Below are positions 33,502 to 41,816 of a stretch of DNA of 41,816 bases, piece after piece; position 1 is the stretch's first letter, and each line of letters begins with the position of its first letter. The notes under the pieces were generated by a model. That model saw nothing but the letters and a program-made list of their open reading frames with translations, searched no databases and was not told the DNA's origin. A program made the translations under genes and the position numbers. This DNA is from Chitinophagaceae bacterium (GTDB lineage Bacteria > Bacteroidota > Bacteroidia > Chitinophagales > Chitinophagaceae). The stretch spans positions 1-41,816 of the forward strand of contig CANFHA010000028.1 in assembly GCA_947446645.1 (NCBI GenBank), in the 5' to 3' direction.

Positions 33502-33588
33502 ATGAAAATCCTAAATCTTGTTTTCAATCATTCGACAGACCAGGCAATGTTTAAAACAATGTTGCCCATTTTCGTCCCTCTGATGTGA
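33502..33588 (+). CDS. Possible 28-residue peptide or truncated gene start
   Basis: ATG AAA ATC ... opens a 28-codon frame, MKILNLVFNHSTDQAMFKTM and eight more residues (LPIFVPLM), ending in TGA at 33588. The leader before it, a hairpin at 33457-33483 and an A/T-rich CTATAAACCTATCACT, resembles a 5' untranslated region. It could be a leader peptide, a small protein or the broken start of an exported protein. No ribosome binding site is obvious. Confidence 0.25.
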   Translation: MKILNLVFNHSTDQAMFKTMLPIFVPLM

Positions 33589-33646
33589 CAGTGTTCGTTT
33601 TGTCATTTAATGAATTCTGAATAAAATTCAGCTTTAAGCAATACTT

Positions 33647-36600
33647 CTACTGCTCGATTACAAAATGGAATACATCAGTTTTTGTTCCCGAATGAAGGTT
33701 TAATATGTACATGCCATTTGTGAGTGTTTTGTTCAGCTGTATTTCCTGGTCGATCAAACCGCCTTTCACCTCTACGTTGTTCTTGTAGACGGATTGACCC
33801 AGCATATCTGTTATCTCAATAAATGCCTCCGGATCGGAATTGCCGAGCGAACCCTTTATCGTAAACTGTCCGTTATTCGGGTTAGGGATCAGTCTCACAT
33901 TGTCCACGCCGGAAGTGTATTGCGGTACACCAACCCTGACAACATGTACGATCACAGAATTGAACGATGGGAATATACATGGAACATTGCTTGAAACGAC
34001 ACAGGTAACCGAATCTCTGTCTGACAGAAGCCCGGAAACAAAAGTAGCATTTGTAGCTCCGCTGATGACACTACTATTTATGATCCACTGGTAATTGACC
34101 TCATAACCATTGATATCCGTAACAACGGCGGTGAACGTGTCTACCTGGAAGAACGTTATCGCAGTTCCGGGGTTCGCATATACCGCTACAGAAAGCGCAA
34201 ACGCCGTATCAACAGTTACCGTAACTGTATCTGTTGCTGTGCCACACATATTTGTGTTGCTATAGATGATGCCGGACGTACCTGCACTTATACCGGCAAC
34301 CAGACCCACCGAACTTACAGTAGCAACCGACGTGTTGCTGCTGCTCCATGTTCCACCGGCGGCGCCATCAGTTAGTGCAAGGGTACTACCAACGCATGTA
34401 ACCGTAGTTCCTGAAATAGTTCCGGCATCGGGCAATGGATTAACCGTGATGGAATAGCCCGCTGTTGCGGTGCCGCACCTATTTACGTTGGTGTAGGTGA
34501 TACCCGCAGTTCCTGCGCTTACACCGGTCACGATACCTGTAGAACCTACTGTTGCTATGGATGCATTACTGCTGCTCCAGGTACCACCGGAAGTAGTATC
34601 ACTAAGCGTGATGGTGCTGTTTACACATACACTCGTCAAACCATTAATAACACCGGCACTCGGCAGCGGATCAACACTAACCGTAAAATTAGCTGACGCA
34701 CTGCCGCAAATATTAGATGTAGTGTAGCTGATGCTGGTTGTGCCGGTACTTACTCCAAATACCACACCTAAAGCTGAGCCAACGGTCCCAACCGCTGTGT
34801 TGCTGCTGCTCCATACACCAGAACCAGCTGCGGTAGCATCAGAAAGTGTAGTGGTTGCACCCGTACATACCGAACCGGAGCCTGTGATCGAACCGGCTGC
34901 AGGCGTGGTAATTACTGTCACGATTTTTGTCGCAGTAGCGGCGCCGCAGAACGTACTGGTCGTCATATAACTAATCGTCGTTGTTCCCGCGCCTACACCA
35001 AATACTACACCCGTTATTGGATCTACCGTTCCCACTCCGGTATTGCTGCTGCTCCATGCGCCCGAGCCGCCACTTGCCGTGGCATCTGTAAGTGTGATTG
35101 TAGTACCCGTACAAACTGTGCCGGGGCCAGTGATGGTGCCAGCTACTGGTGTTGTATTTACGGTAACTACTGCGCTTGCCGTAACAGTGCTACAGGATGC
35201 AGTAGATATCGTATAACTAATTGTTGTTGTTCCTCCACTCACTCCGAAAACTGCTCCGGCCGCGCTGATTGTACCTACTGCTGTATTGCTGCTGCTCCAT
35301 ACACCAGCACCGATTGCAGTGGCATCGGCAAGTGTTATGGTTGCGCCGGTACATACCACATTGGGGCCAGTTATTGCCCCTGCTGCCGGTGTCGTATTTA
35401 CAGTAATAACCTGGGATGCCGTAACTGCGCCGCAGAATACACTGGATACTGTATAACTGATCGCTGTTGTCCCTGAGCTTATACCGAATACTATACCTGA
35501 AACAGGGTCGACTGTTCCAACCGCTGTGTTGCTGCTGCTCCATACCCCTGACCCGCCACTTGCCGCAGCATCCGTAAGCGTTATGGTTGTTCCGGTACAA
35601 ACAATACCAGGACCGGTGATCGTACCAGCTACAGGAGTTGTGTTTACTGTAACTACTGCGGTTGCGGTAACAGTGCTACAGGATGCCGTAGATATCGTAT
35701 AACTAATTATTGTTGTTCCTGCACTCACTCCGAAAACTGCTCCGGCCGCACTGATTGTACCTACTGCTGTATTGCCGCTGCTCCATACCCCAGCACCGAT
35801 TGCTGTGGCATCGGCAAGTGTTATGGTTGCGCCGGTACATACCGCAATGGGGCCCGTTATTGCTCCTGCCACCGGCGTCGTATTTACGGTAACAATGGTA
35901 GTTGCGGTAACTGTGCCACAAGAAGCGGTCGACACTGTGTAACTGATCCTGGTTGTGCCGGCACTTATACCATACACTATACCCGAAACCGGATCGACTG
36001 TTCCTACTCCTGTGTTGCTGCTGCTCCATGCACCTGCTCCGCCACTTGCTGTAGCGTCTGTAAGCGTTATGGTTGTGCCAGTGCACACCATGCCCGGACC
36101 AGTAATTGTTCCTGCGACCGGTGTTGTGCTTACGGTAACTACCGCAGTTGCCGTAACAGTGCTACAGGATGCCGTAGATATCGTATAACTAATTGTTGTT
36201 GTTCCCGCACTCAGTCCGGAAAATACTCCGGCTGCGCTGATTGTACCTGCTGCTGTATTGCTGCTGCTCCACACACCCGCACCAACTGCTGTGGCATCGG
36301 CAAGTGTTATGGTTGCGCCGGTACATACCGCATTGGGGCCCGTTATTGCTCCTGCCACCGGCGTCGTATTTACGGTAAAAATGGTAGTTGCGGTAACTGT
36401 GCCACAAGAGGCGGTCGACACTGTATAACTGATCCTGGTTGTGCCGGCGCTCACTCCATATACTATACCTGAAACCGGATCAACAGTCCCCACTCCCGTG
36501 TTGCCGCTGCTCCATGCACCTGCTCCGCCACTTGCTGTAGCATCGGTAAGCGTTATAGTTGTGCCAGTGCACACCATGCCCGGACCAGTAATTGTTCCTG

Positions 36601-39600
36601 CGACCGGGGTAGTATTTACGGTAACAACTGCGTTTGCACTAACTGTACCGCAGGATGCCGTAGATACTATATAACTTATTGTAGTTGTTCCTGCACTTAC
36701 TCCGTAAACAACGCCCGACACTGGATCTACTGTCCCTGATCCGGTATTGCTGCTGCTCCATACCCCTGTGCCACCCACTGTGGTTGCATCAGACAACGTG
36801 ATCGTTGCTCCGGAGCATACATCACCTGGTCCGGTTATTGATCCTACTGCAGGTGTAGTGTTCACAGTAACAATGGCCGTCGCAGTAACAGTGCCGCATA
36901 GCGCGCTGGACACTGTGTAGCTAATAGTTATAGTTCCTGCGCTGACGCCATATACTATACCGGATGCAGCGTCAATTGTACCCACTGCAGTGTTGCTGCT
37001 ACTCCATACTCCTGCGCCACTTGCGGTGGCATCGGTCAGCGTGCTGGTTGAGCCGGTGCACACTATTGCGCCCGCGCCGGTTATCGTTCCCGCTACCGGT
37101 GTAGTATTTACAGTGACAGTGGCAGTCGCACTAACGGTGCCACAGAACGCAGTAGAGATGGTATAACTAATAGAAGTGGTCCCTGCAGCCACGCCGTACA
37201 CAACACCTGAAGCGGCACCAACTGTACCAGCTGCTGTATTGCTGCTGCTCCATACTCCGGCGCCACCTACCCCTGTCACATCACTTAATGTGATGATAGA
37301 GCCGCTACATACTGCACCCGCTCCTGTTATTGTGCCAGCGGCAGGCGTTGTATTCACGGTAACAACAGTAGTCGCTGTCGCGGTGCCGCAGGATACACTG
37401 GAAACTGTATAACTTATCGTTGTTGTACCTGCAGTAGCACCATAAACTACTCCCACGCCGCTGATCGTTCCCACAGCTGTGTTGCTGCTGCTCCATACTC
37501 CGGCACCGTTTGAGGTGGCATCGGTAAGTGTAATTGTTGCGCCGGTGCACACCATGCCTGCACCGATTATCGTTCCTGCTATCGGCGTAGTATTTACAGT
37601 AACAGCAGCTGTTGCCGTTACGGTACCGCAAGACGCAGTGGAAATTGTATAGCTGATAGTGGTATTTCCTGAGCTCACTCCATAAACCACTCCAGCTCCG
37701 CTAACTGTGCCCACTGCAATATTGCTGCTGCTCCACACGCCTGCACCGCCTACTGCTGTAGCATCTGTGAGCGTGATCGTAGCACCGGTACATACTGCGC
37801 CGGGCCCGGTTATAGCACCGGCGGCAGGGGTTATGTTAACCGTAACAATTGCTGTCGCTGAAACGGTGCCGCAGAATACGCTGGAAACTGTATAGCTTAT
37901 GGTTGTTGTTCCCGCGCCGGCACCATAAACAACGCCTGAAACCGGGTCAATAGTTCCGACCGCAGTATTGCTGCTGCTCCATACTCCGGCTCCATTGGTG
38001 GTGGCATCGGTCAATGTGATCGTTGCACCAGTACATACTGTACCTGGCCCAGTGATGGTGCCTGCCACCGGAGTTGTATTAACTGTAACCACTGATGTTG
38101 CAGTAACCGTACCGCACGACACTGTGGATACCGTATAACTGATCGTAGTTGTTCCGGCGCTTACTCCATATACAGCACCTGCTCCACTCACTGTGCCTGC
38201 CGCAGTATTGCTGCTGCTCCACACACCTGCGCCACCAACTGCCGTAGCATCTGTCAGCGTGATCGTCGCGCCTGTGCATACTGAACCGGGACCGGTAATA
38301 GAACCAGCCACGGGGGTTGTGTTTACGGTCACAACAGATGTCGCCGTCGCAGTGCCACAGAATGCGCTTGATACCGAATAACTTATTGTTGTTGTTCCGC
38401 TACTTGCCCCATATACCACACCGGCTCCACTGATCGTACCCACGGCAGTATTGCTGCCGCTCCATGCACCCGTGCCGCCACTTGCGGTGGCATCGGTCAG
38501 CGTGATCGTTGTGCCGGTACATACCGAGCCCGGGCCTGTTATCACACCCGCCACGGGAGTAACATTTACTGTGATTATTCTTGTTGCTGTAACCGTACCG
38601 CAAGACACTGTAGATATTGTATAACTGATCGTGGTCGTTCCGGAACTCACTCCATATACAGCGCCGGCTCCACTAACAGTACCAACTGCCGTATTGCTGC
38701 TGCTCCATACTCCGGCTCCACCAAATGCGGTGGCGTCTGCAAGCGTTATAGATGCCCCGGTACAAACGGCGCCCAGGCCAGTGATCACGCCGGCCGCAGG
38801 TGTTGTATTTACCGTAACGACCGTTGTTGTCACGGCAGAACATGTACCACTGGACACTATATAGCTGATCGTTGTTGTTCCGGAGCTCGCTCCGTACACT
38901 ACGCCTGAAACCGGATCAATGGTTCCAACAACAGTATTACTACTGCTCCATGCTCCAACACCACCGCTTGCAGTAGCGTCATTGAGCGTGGTAGTAGTGC
39001 CTGAACATATATTGGCTGGACCTGTGATCGCTCCTGCTACAGGGGTTGCGTTCACTGTAACCACTGATGTTGCAGTAACCGTACCGCACGACACTGTGGA
39101 TACCGTATAACTGATCGTAGTAGTCCCTGCGATTACACCGTATACTATCCCTGCGCCGCTGATGGTACCAACTGCAAGGTTACTGCTGCTCCATACTCCG
39201 GCGCCACCAACAGCGGTTGCATCCGACAGGGTTATTGTCAACCCTGTACATACTGCACCCGGTCCGGTTATTGCTCCGGGAGCCGGCGTTGTATTTACTG
39301 TCACGACAGTGGTCGCAGTAACTGTACCGCATGATGCAGTAGATATTTTATAACTAACTGTTGTTGTGCCGGCGCTCACTCCGTAAACAACGCCCGTTGG
39401 ATCAACAGTCCCAACTGCTGTATTGCTGCTGCTCCATACTCCGGCGCCACCAACTGCTGTTGCGTCTGTCAAAGTGATCGTTGTACCTGAACATACCTGA
39501 CCGGGGCCGGTTATTGTACCTGCCGCAGGAGTTGTATTAACTGTAACCACCGATGTTGCAGTAACCGTGCCGCATGATACAGTAGACACAGTATAACTGA

Positions 39601-41816
39601 TCGTGGTTGTACCGGCGCTTACTCCATAAACTACTCCTGCTCCGCTGATGGTACCAACTGCAAGGTTGCTACTGCTCCATACTCCGGCACCACCAATCGC
39701 GGTTGCATCGGCCAGTGTGATCGTAGCACCAGTACATACTGCTGCTGGGCCGGTGATGGCACCTGAAGCCGGTGTTGTATTTACAGTAATAATTGCTGTC
39801 GCTGCAACTGTGCAAGATCCGTTTGCCACCAGGTAACTGATCGTTGTCGTGCCGGCACTAACACCGTAGACTATTCCTGAGACTGCATCAACTGTTCCGA
39901 CCGCAGTATTTGTACTGCTCCATGCTCCGACACCGCCGCTGGCAGTAACGTCTGTTAAAGTGATCGTTGTGCCTGTACATACTGCGCCGGGGCCTGTGAT
40001 AGTACCTGCCACTGGGGTAGTATTTACGGTAACGACGGTCGTAGCCGTAACCGTACCACACGAAACGGTGGCCACTGTATAACTGATCGTAGTTATTCCT
40101 CCTCCTACTCCATAAACTAATCCCGCAGCGCTGACGGTACCCACCGCCGTATTGCTGCTACTCCACACGCCTGCGCCACCGATCGCGGTCGCGTCAGTCA
40201 ATGTGATCGTTAATCCTGTACATACCGTACCGGGGCCCGTTAATGTACCTGCCGCAGGAGTTGTATTAACTGTAACCACCGATGTTGCAGTAACCGTGCC
40301 ACATGTGGCTGTAGCAATAATATAGCTGAAGGTTGTCGTTCCGGTACTTATCCCGGTAACCACTCCGGCGCTACTAATTGTACCAACCGCCGTATTGCTG
40401 CTGCTCCATACGCCTGCACCGCCAACTGCAGTAGCGTCGGTAAGTGTGATGGTTGCTCCAGTACATACTGCACCGGGGCCTGTTATTGCACCGGCCGCTG
40501 GCGTGGTATTTACAGTAACAATTTTTGTCGCTGTAACGGTGCCACAGGATACACTGGATACTGTATAACTTATTGTTGTTGTTCCTGAGCTTACGCCATA
40601 TACTATTCCAGTAACAGCATCTACTGTTCCAACCCCGGTATTGCTGCTACTCCACGCGCCTGTGCCACCAGTTGCAGTAGCGTCTGTCAGCGTTATGGTT
40701 GCACCTGTGCACACAATGCCAAGGCCTGTGATCGCACCGGCTGATGGTGTAGTATTTACAGTCACAACCGTAGTCGCAGTAACTGTGCCGCAGGATACCG
40801 TAGATATCCTATAACTAATTGTCGTTGTTCCCGAACTTACCCCGGAGACAACTCCGGCGCCGCTAATTGTACCAACCGCCGTATTGCTGCTGCTCCATAC
40901 GCCTGCACCGCCAACTGCGGTAGCGTCGGTAAGTGTGATGGTTGCTCCTGCACATACTGCTCCGGGGCCTGTTATTGCACCGGCCGCTGGCGTGGTATTT
41001 ACAGTAACAATTTTAGTTGCTGTAACTGTGCCACAAGAAACTGTGGACACCGTATAACTGATCGTGGTTGTTCCTGCGATAACTCCGTACACTATGCCGG
41101 AAACGGCGTCTACTGTTCCTACTCCGGTGTTGCTGCTGCTCCATGCGCCTGCACCACCGATCGCAGTTGCATCTGTCAATGTGATCGTTAATCCTGTACA
41201 TACCGAACCAGGGCCGGTGATGGCGCCTGCAACCGGTGTAGTATTGACTGTAACAATGGCTGTTGCCGTTACCGTGCCACATGTGGCTGTAACAATAGTA
41301 TAGCTGATGGTTGTCGTTCCTGCATTTATCCCGGTAACTACTCCTGCTCCACTAATTGTACCAACTGCTGTATTGCTGCTACTCCACACACCTGCACCAA
41401 CTGCTGTGGCATCAGTAAGTGTAATGATTGCTCCGGTACACACTGCACCGGGGCCAGTTATTGCACCGGCTGCTGGCGTGGTATTTACAGTCACAATTTT
41501 TGTCGCTGTAACGGTGCCACAGGATACACTGGATACAGTATAACTTATTGTTGTTGTTCCTGAGATTACGCCATATACTATTCCAGTAACAGCATCTACT
41601 GTTCCTACTCCGGTGTTGCTGCTGCTCCATGCGCCCGAGCCGCCAAACGCAGTAGCGTCAGTAAGGGTGATCGTTGCACCTGTGCATACAGAGCCAGGAC
41701 CGGTGATCGCACCGGCTACCGGAGTTGTATTTACTGTTATTATTGTTGTAGCTATAACCGTACCACAAGAAGCGGTAGATATTGTGTAGCTGATAGTAGT
41801 TGTTCCCGAACTTACC
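33647..41816 (-). CDS. Giant repetitive T9SS-secreted surface protein, partial at 5' end
   Basis: The frame runs from the stop at 33647 to the right window edge, at least 2,722 codons; its N-terminus is outside. From the edge down to 34217 it consists of at least 31 complete Ig-like (BIG2-type) repeats of 77-82 residues plus a part. A unit runs TVNTTPVAGTITGPGTVC, then TGATITLTDATA, VWSSSNTAVGT and GVSAGTTTISYTVS, ending SCGTVTATAVV, with two cysteines. The two repeats nearest the C-terminus are more divergent and shorter. A different Ig-like domain (YQWIINSSVISGAT, then SVTCVVSS) follows, and the final 84 residues (PNPNNGQFTIKG, MLGQSVYKN, LTNGMYILNL) are a T9SS type A sorting domain. The protein should be carried over the outer membrane by T9SS and anchored as a long fibre, presumably for adhesion. 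No internal stop or frameshift was seen. Confidence 0.9.
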   Translation of the reverse strand, partial: VSSGTTTISYTISTASCGTVIATTIITVNTTPVAGAITGPGSVCTGATITLTDATAFGGSGAWSSSNTGVGTVDAVTGIVYGVISGTTTISYTVSSVSCGTVTATKIVTVNTTPAAGAITGPGAVCTGAIITLTDATAVGAGVWSSSNTAVGTISGAGVVTGINAGTTTISYTIVTATCGTVTATAIVTVNTTPVAGAITGPGSVCTGLTITLTDATAIGGAGAWSSSNTGVGTVDAVSGIVYGVIAGTTTISYTVSTVSCGTVTATKIVTVNTTPAAGAITGPGAVCAGATITLTDATAVGGAGVWSSSNTAVGTISGAGVVSGVSSGTTTISYRISTVSCGTVTATTVVTVNTTPSAGAITGLGIVCTGATITLTDATATGGTGAWSSSNTGVGTVDAVTGIVYGVSSGTTTISYTVSSVSCGTVTATKIVTVNTTPAAGAITGPGAVCTGATITLTDATAVGGAGVWSSSNTAVGTISSAGVVTGISTGTTTFSYIIATATCGTVTATSVVTVNTTPAAGTLTGPGTVCTGLTITLTDATAIGGAGVWSSSNTAVGTVSAAGLVYGVGGGITTISYTVATVSCGTVTATTVVTVNTTPVAGTITGPGAVCTGTTITLTDVTASGGVGAWSSTNTAVGTVDAVSGIVYGVSAGTTTISYLVANGSCTVAATAIITVNTTPASGAITGPAAVCTGATITLADATAIGGAGVWSSSNLAVGTISGAGVVYGVSAGTTTISYTVSTVSCGTVTATSVVTVNTTPAAGTITGPGQVCSGTTITLTDATAVGGAGVWSSSNTAVGTVDPTGVVYGVSAGTTTVSYKISTASCGTVTATTVVTVNTTPAPGAITGPGAVCTGLTITLSDATAVGGAGVWSSSNLAVGTISGAGIVYGVIAGTTTISYTVSTVSCGTVTATSVVTVNATPVAGAITGPANICSGTTTTLNDATASGGVGAWSSSNTVVGTIDPVSGVVYGASSGTTTISYIVSSGTCSAVTTTVVTVNTTPAAGVITGLGAVCTGASITLADATAFGGAGVWSSSNTAVGTVSGAGAVYGVSSGTTTISYTISTVSCGTVTATRIITVNVTPVAGVITGPGSVCTGTTITLTDATASGGTGAWSGSNTAVGTISGAGVVYGASSGTTTISYSVSSAFCGTATATSVVTVNTTPVAGSITGPGSVCTGATITLTDATAVGGAGVWSSSNTAAGTVSGAGAVYGVSAGTTTISYTVSTVSCGTVTATSVVTVNTTPVAGTITGPGTVCTGATITLTDATTNGAGVWSSSNTAVGTIDPVSGVVYGAGAGTTTISYTVSSVFCGTVSATAIVTVNITPAAGAITGPGAVCTGATITLTDATAVGGAGVWSSSNIAVGTVSGAGVVYGVSSGNTTISYTISTASCGTVTATAAVTVNTTPIAGTIIGAGMVCTGATITLTDATSNGAGVWSSSNTAVGTISGVGVVYGATAGTTTISYTVSSVSCGTATATTVVTVNTTPAAGTITGAGAVCSGSIITLSDVTGVGGAGVWSSSNTAAGTVGAASGVVYGVAAGTTSISYTISTAFCGTVSATATVTVNTTPVAGTITGAGAIVCTGSTSTLTDATASGAGVWSSSNTAVGTIDAASGIVYGVSAGTITISYTVSSALCGTVTATAIVTVNTTPAVGSITGPGDVCSGATITLSDATTVGGTGVWSSSNTGSGTVDPVSGVVYGVSAGTTTISYIVSTASCGTVSANAVVTVNTTPVAGTITGPGMVCTGTTITLTDATASGGAGAWSSGNTGVGTVDPVSGIVYGVSAGTTRISYTVSTASCGTVTATTIFTVNTTPVAGAITGPNAVCTGATITLADATAVGAGVWSSSNTAAGTISAAGVFSGLSAGTTTISYTISTASCSTVTATAVVTVSTTPVAGTITGPGMVCTGTTITLTDATASGGAGAWSSSNTGVGTVDPVSGIVYGISAGTTRISYTVSTASCGTVTATTIVTVNTTPVAGAITGPIAVCTGATITLADATAIGAGVWSSGNTAVGTISAAGAVFGVSAGTTIISYTISTASCSTVTATAVVTVNTTPVAGTITGPGIVCTGTTITLTDAAASGGSGVWSSSNTAVGTVDPVSGIVFGISSGTTAISYTVSSVFCGAVTASQVITVNTTPAAGAITGPNVVCTGATITLADATAIGAGVWSSSNTAVGTISAAGAVFGVSGGTTTISYTISTASCSTVTASAVVTVNTTPVAGTITGPGTVCTGTTITLTDATASGGSGAWSSSNTGVGTVDPITGVVFGVGAGTTTISYMTTSTFCGAATATKIVTVITTPAAGSITGSGSVCTGATTTLSDATAAGSGVWSSSNTAVGTVGSALGVVFGVSTGTTSISYTTSNICGSASANFTVSVDPLPSAGVINGLTSVCVNSTITLSDTTSGGTWSSSNASIATVGSTGIVTGVSAGTAGITYTNVNRCGTATAGYSITVNPLPDAGTISGTTVTCVGSTLALTDGAAGGTWSSSNTSVATVSSVGLVAGISAGTSGIIYSNTNMCGTATDTVTVTVDTAFALSVAVYANPGTAITFFQVDTFTAVVTDINGYEVNYQWIINSSVISGATNATFVSGLLSDRDSVTCVVSSNVPCIFPSFNSVIVHVVRVGVPQYTSGVDNVRLIPNPNNGQFTIKGSLGNSDPEAFIEITDMLGQSVYKNNVEVKGGLIDQEIQLNKTLTNGMYILNLHSGTKTDVFHFVIEQ
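34217..41816 (-). repeat. Tandem array of about 240-bp coding repeats with 486-bp higher-order period
   Basis: The DNA behind the Ig-like units repeats every 231-246 bp. Two unit types alternate over long runs: one with GVWSSSNTAVGTISGAG (80-81 residues) and one with GAWSSSNTGVGTVDPVSG (82 residues). Together they give a 162-residue, 486-bp higher-order unit, seen directly as near-identical out-of-frame reading frames beginning at 35217, 35703 and 36189. This pattern indicates recent expansion by unequal recombination. The array is not a CRISPR: it is coding throughout. Confidence 0.85.

Noticed and set aside
35217..41630. Many 60-130 codon frames on both strands inside the giant gene
   Set aside because: All are periodic shadows of the coding repeat in other frames.
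34217..41816. CRISPR array or satellite DNA
   Set aside because: The repeats are about 240 bp, have no spacers and are open in one frame throughout, coding for Ig-like domains.

Overview
The window looks like the chromosome of a Bacteroidota bacterium, most likely Chitinophagia or Sphingobacteriia. The clues are a C-terminal type IX secretion (T9SS) sorting domain, promoters of the TAnnTTTG (-7) type, a TonB-dependent receptor, an OmpL-like (bbp2-type) porin beside KdpD/KdpE, and an ImuA-ImuB-DnaE2 cassette paired with a LexA-like XRE/S24 regulator. There is no rRNA operon, intact tRNA, CRISPR array, insertion sequence or complete prophage.

Layout. 1-3925: a probable plus-strand terminator, a MORN-repeat protein and a secreted hypothetical protein (minus), an 0.8-kb intergenic region with two repeat elements, then a Sfp-type phosphopantetheinyl transferase (plus) convergent with a WecE/RffA-type sugar aminotransferase (minus). 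4246-9475: a tight plus-strand operon of TonB-dependent receptor, YfiR-like periplasmic protein, CHASE8-HAMP histidine kinase and two Rcp1-like single-domain response regulators, closed by a clear terminator. This is the most interesting module: it combines the parts of the Pseudomonas YfiBNR pathway with a two-component kinase in place of a diguanylate cyclase and a TonB receptor in place of YfiB. 9614-12471: a small conserved Bacteroidota protein, SerA and CorA. 12580-16521: KdpD (C-terminal half only), KdpE, a secreted hypothetical protein and a bbp2 porin. 16721-17173: a DUF1569/DinB-like protein.

17227-23572: the mutagenesis cassette imuA-imuB-dnaE2 (minus) with a divergent LexA-like autoproteolytic repressor. 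Two palindromes sit in the shared 69-bp control region and overlap the repressor's own promoter. 23598-28461: a Na+/H+ antiporter, an AraC-type regulator with a TetX-like flavin monooxygenase next to it, and HemN. 28655-32866: a four-gene minus-strand exporter operon (ATPase, lipoprotein adaptor, FtsX-type permease, TolC), laid out like the cyanobacterial DevBCA-TolC exporters.

32950-33640: a patch of decayed tRNA 3' ends with terminator hairpins, a small hypothetical gene and a possible 28-residue ORF. 33647-41816 (continuing past the right edge): one giant minus-strand gene of at least 2,722 codons encoding more than 31 near-identical Ig-like (BIG2-type) repeats, a different Ig-like domain and a T9SS sorting domain. 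It is presumably a surface adhesin or stalk. Most assignments rest on motif recognition by eye; no database search was run.
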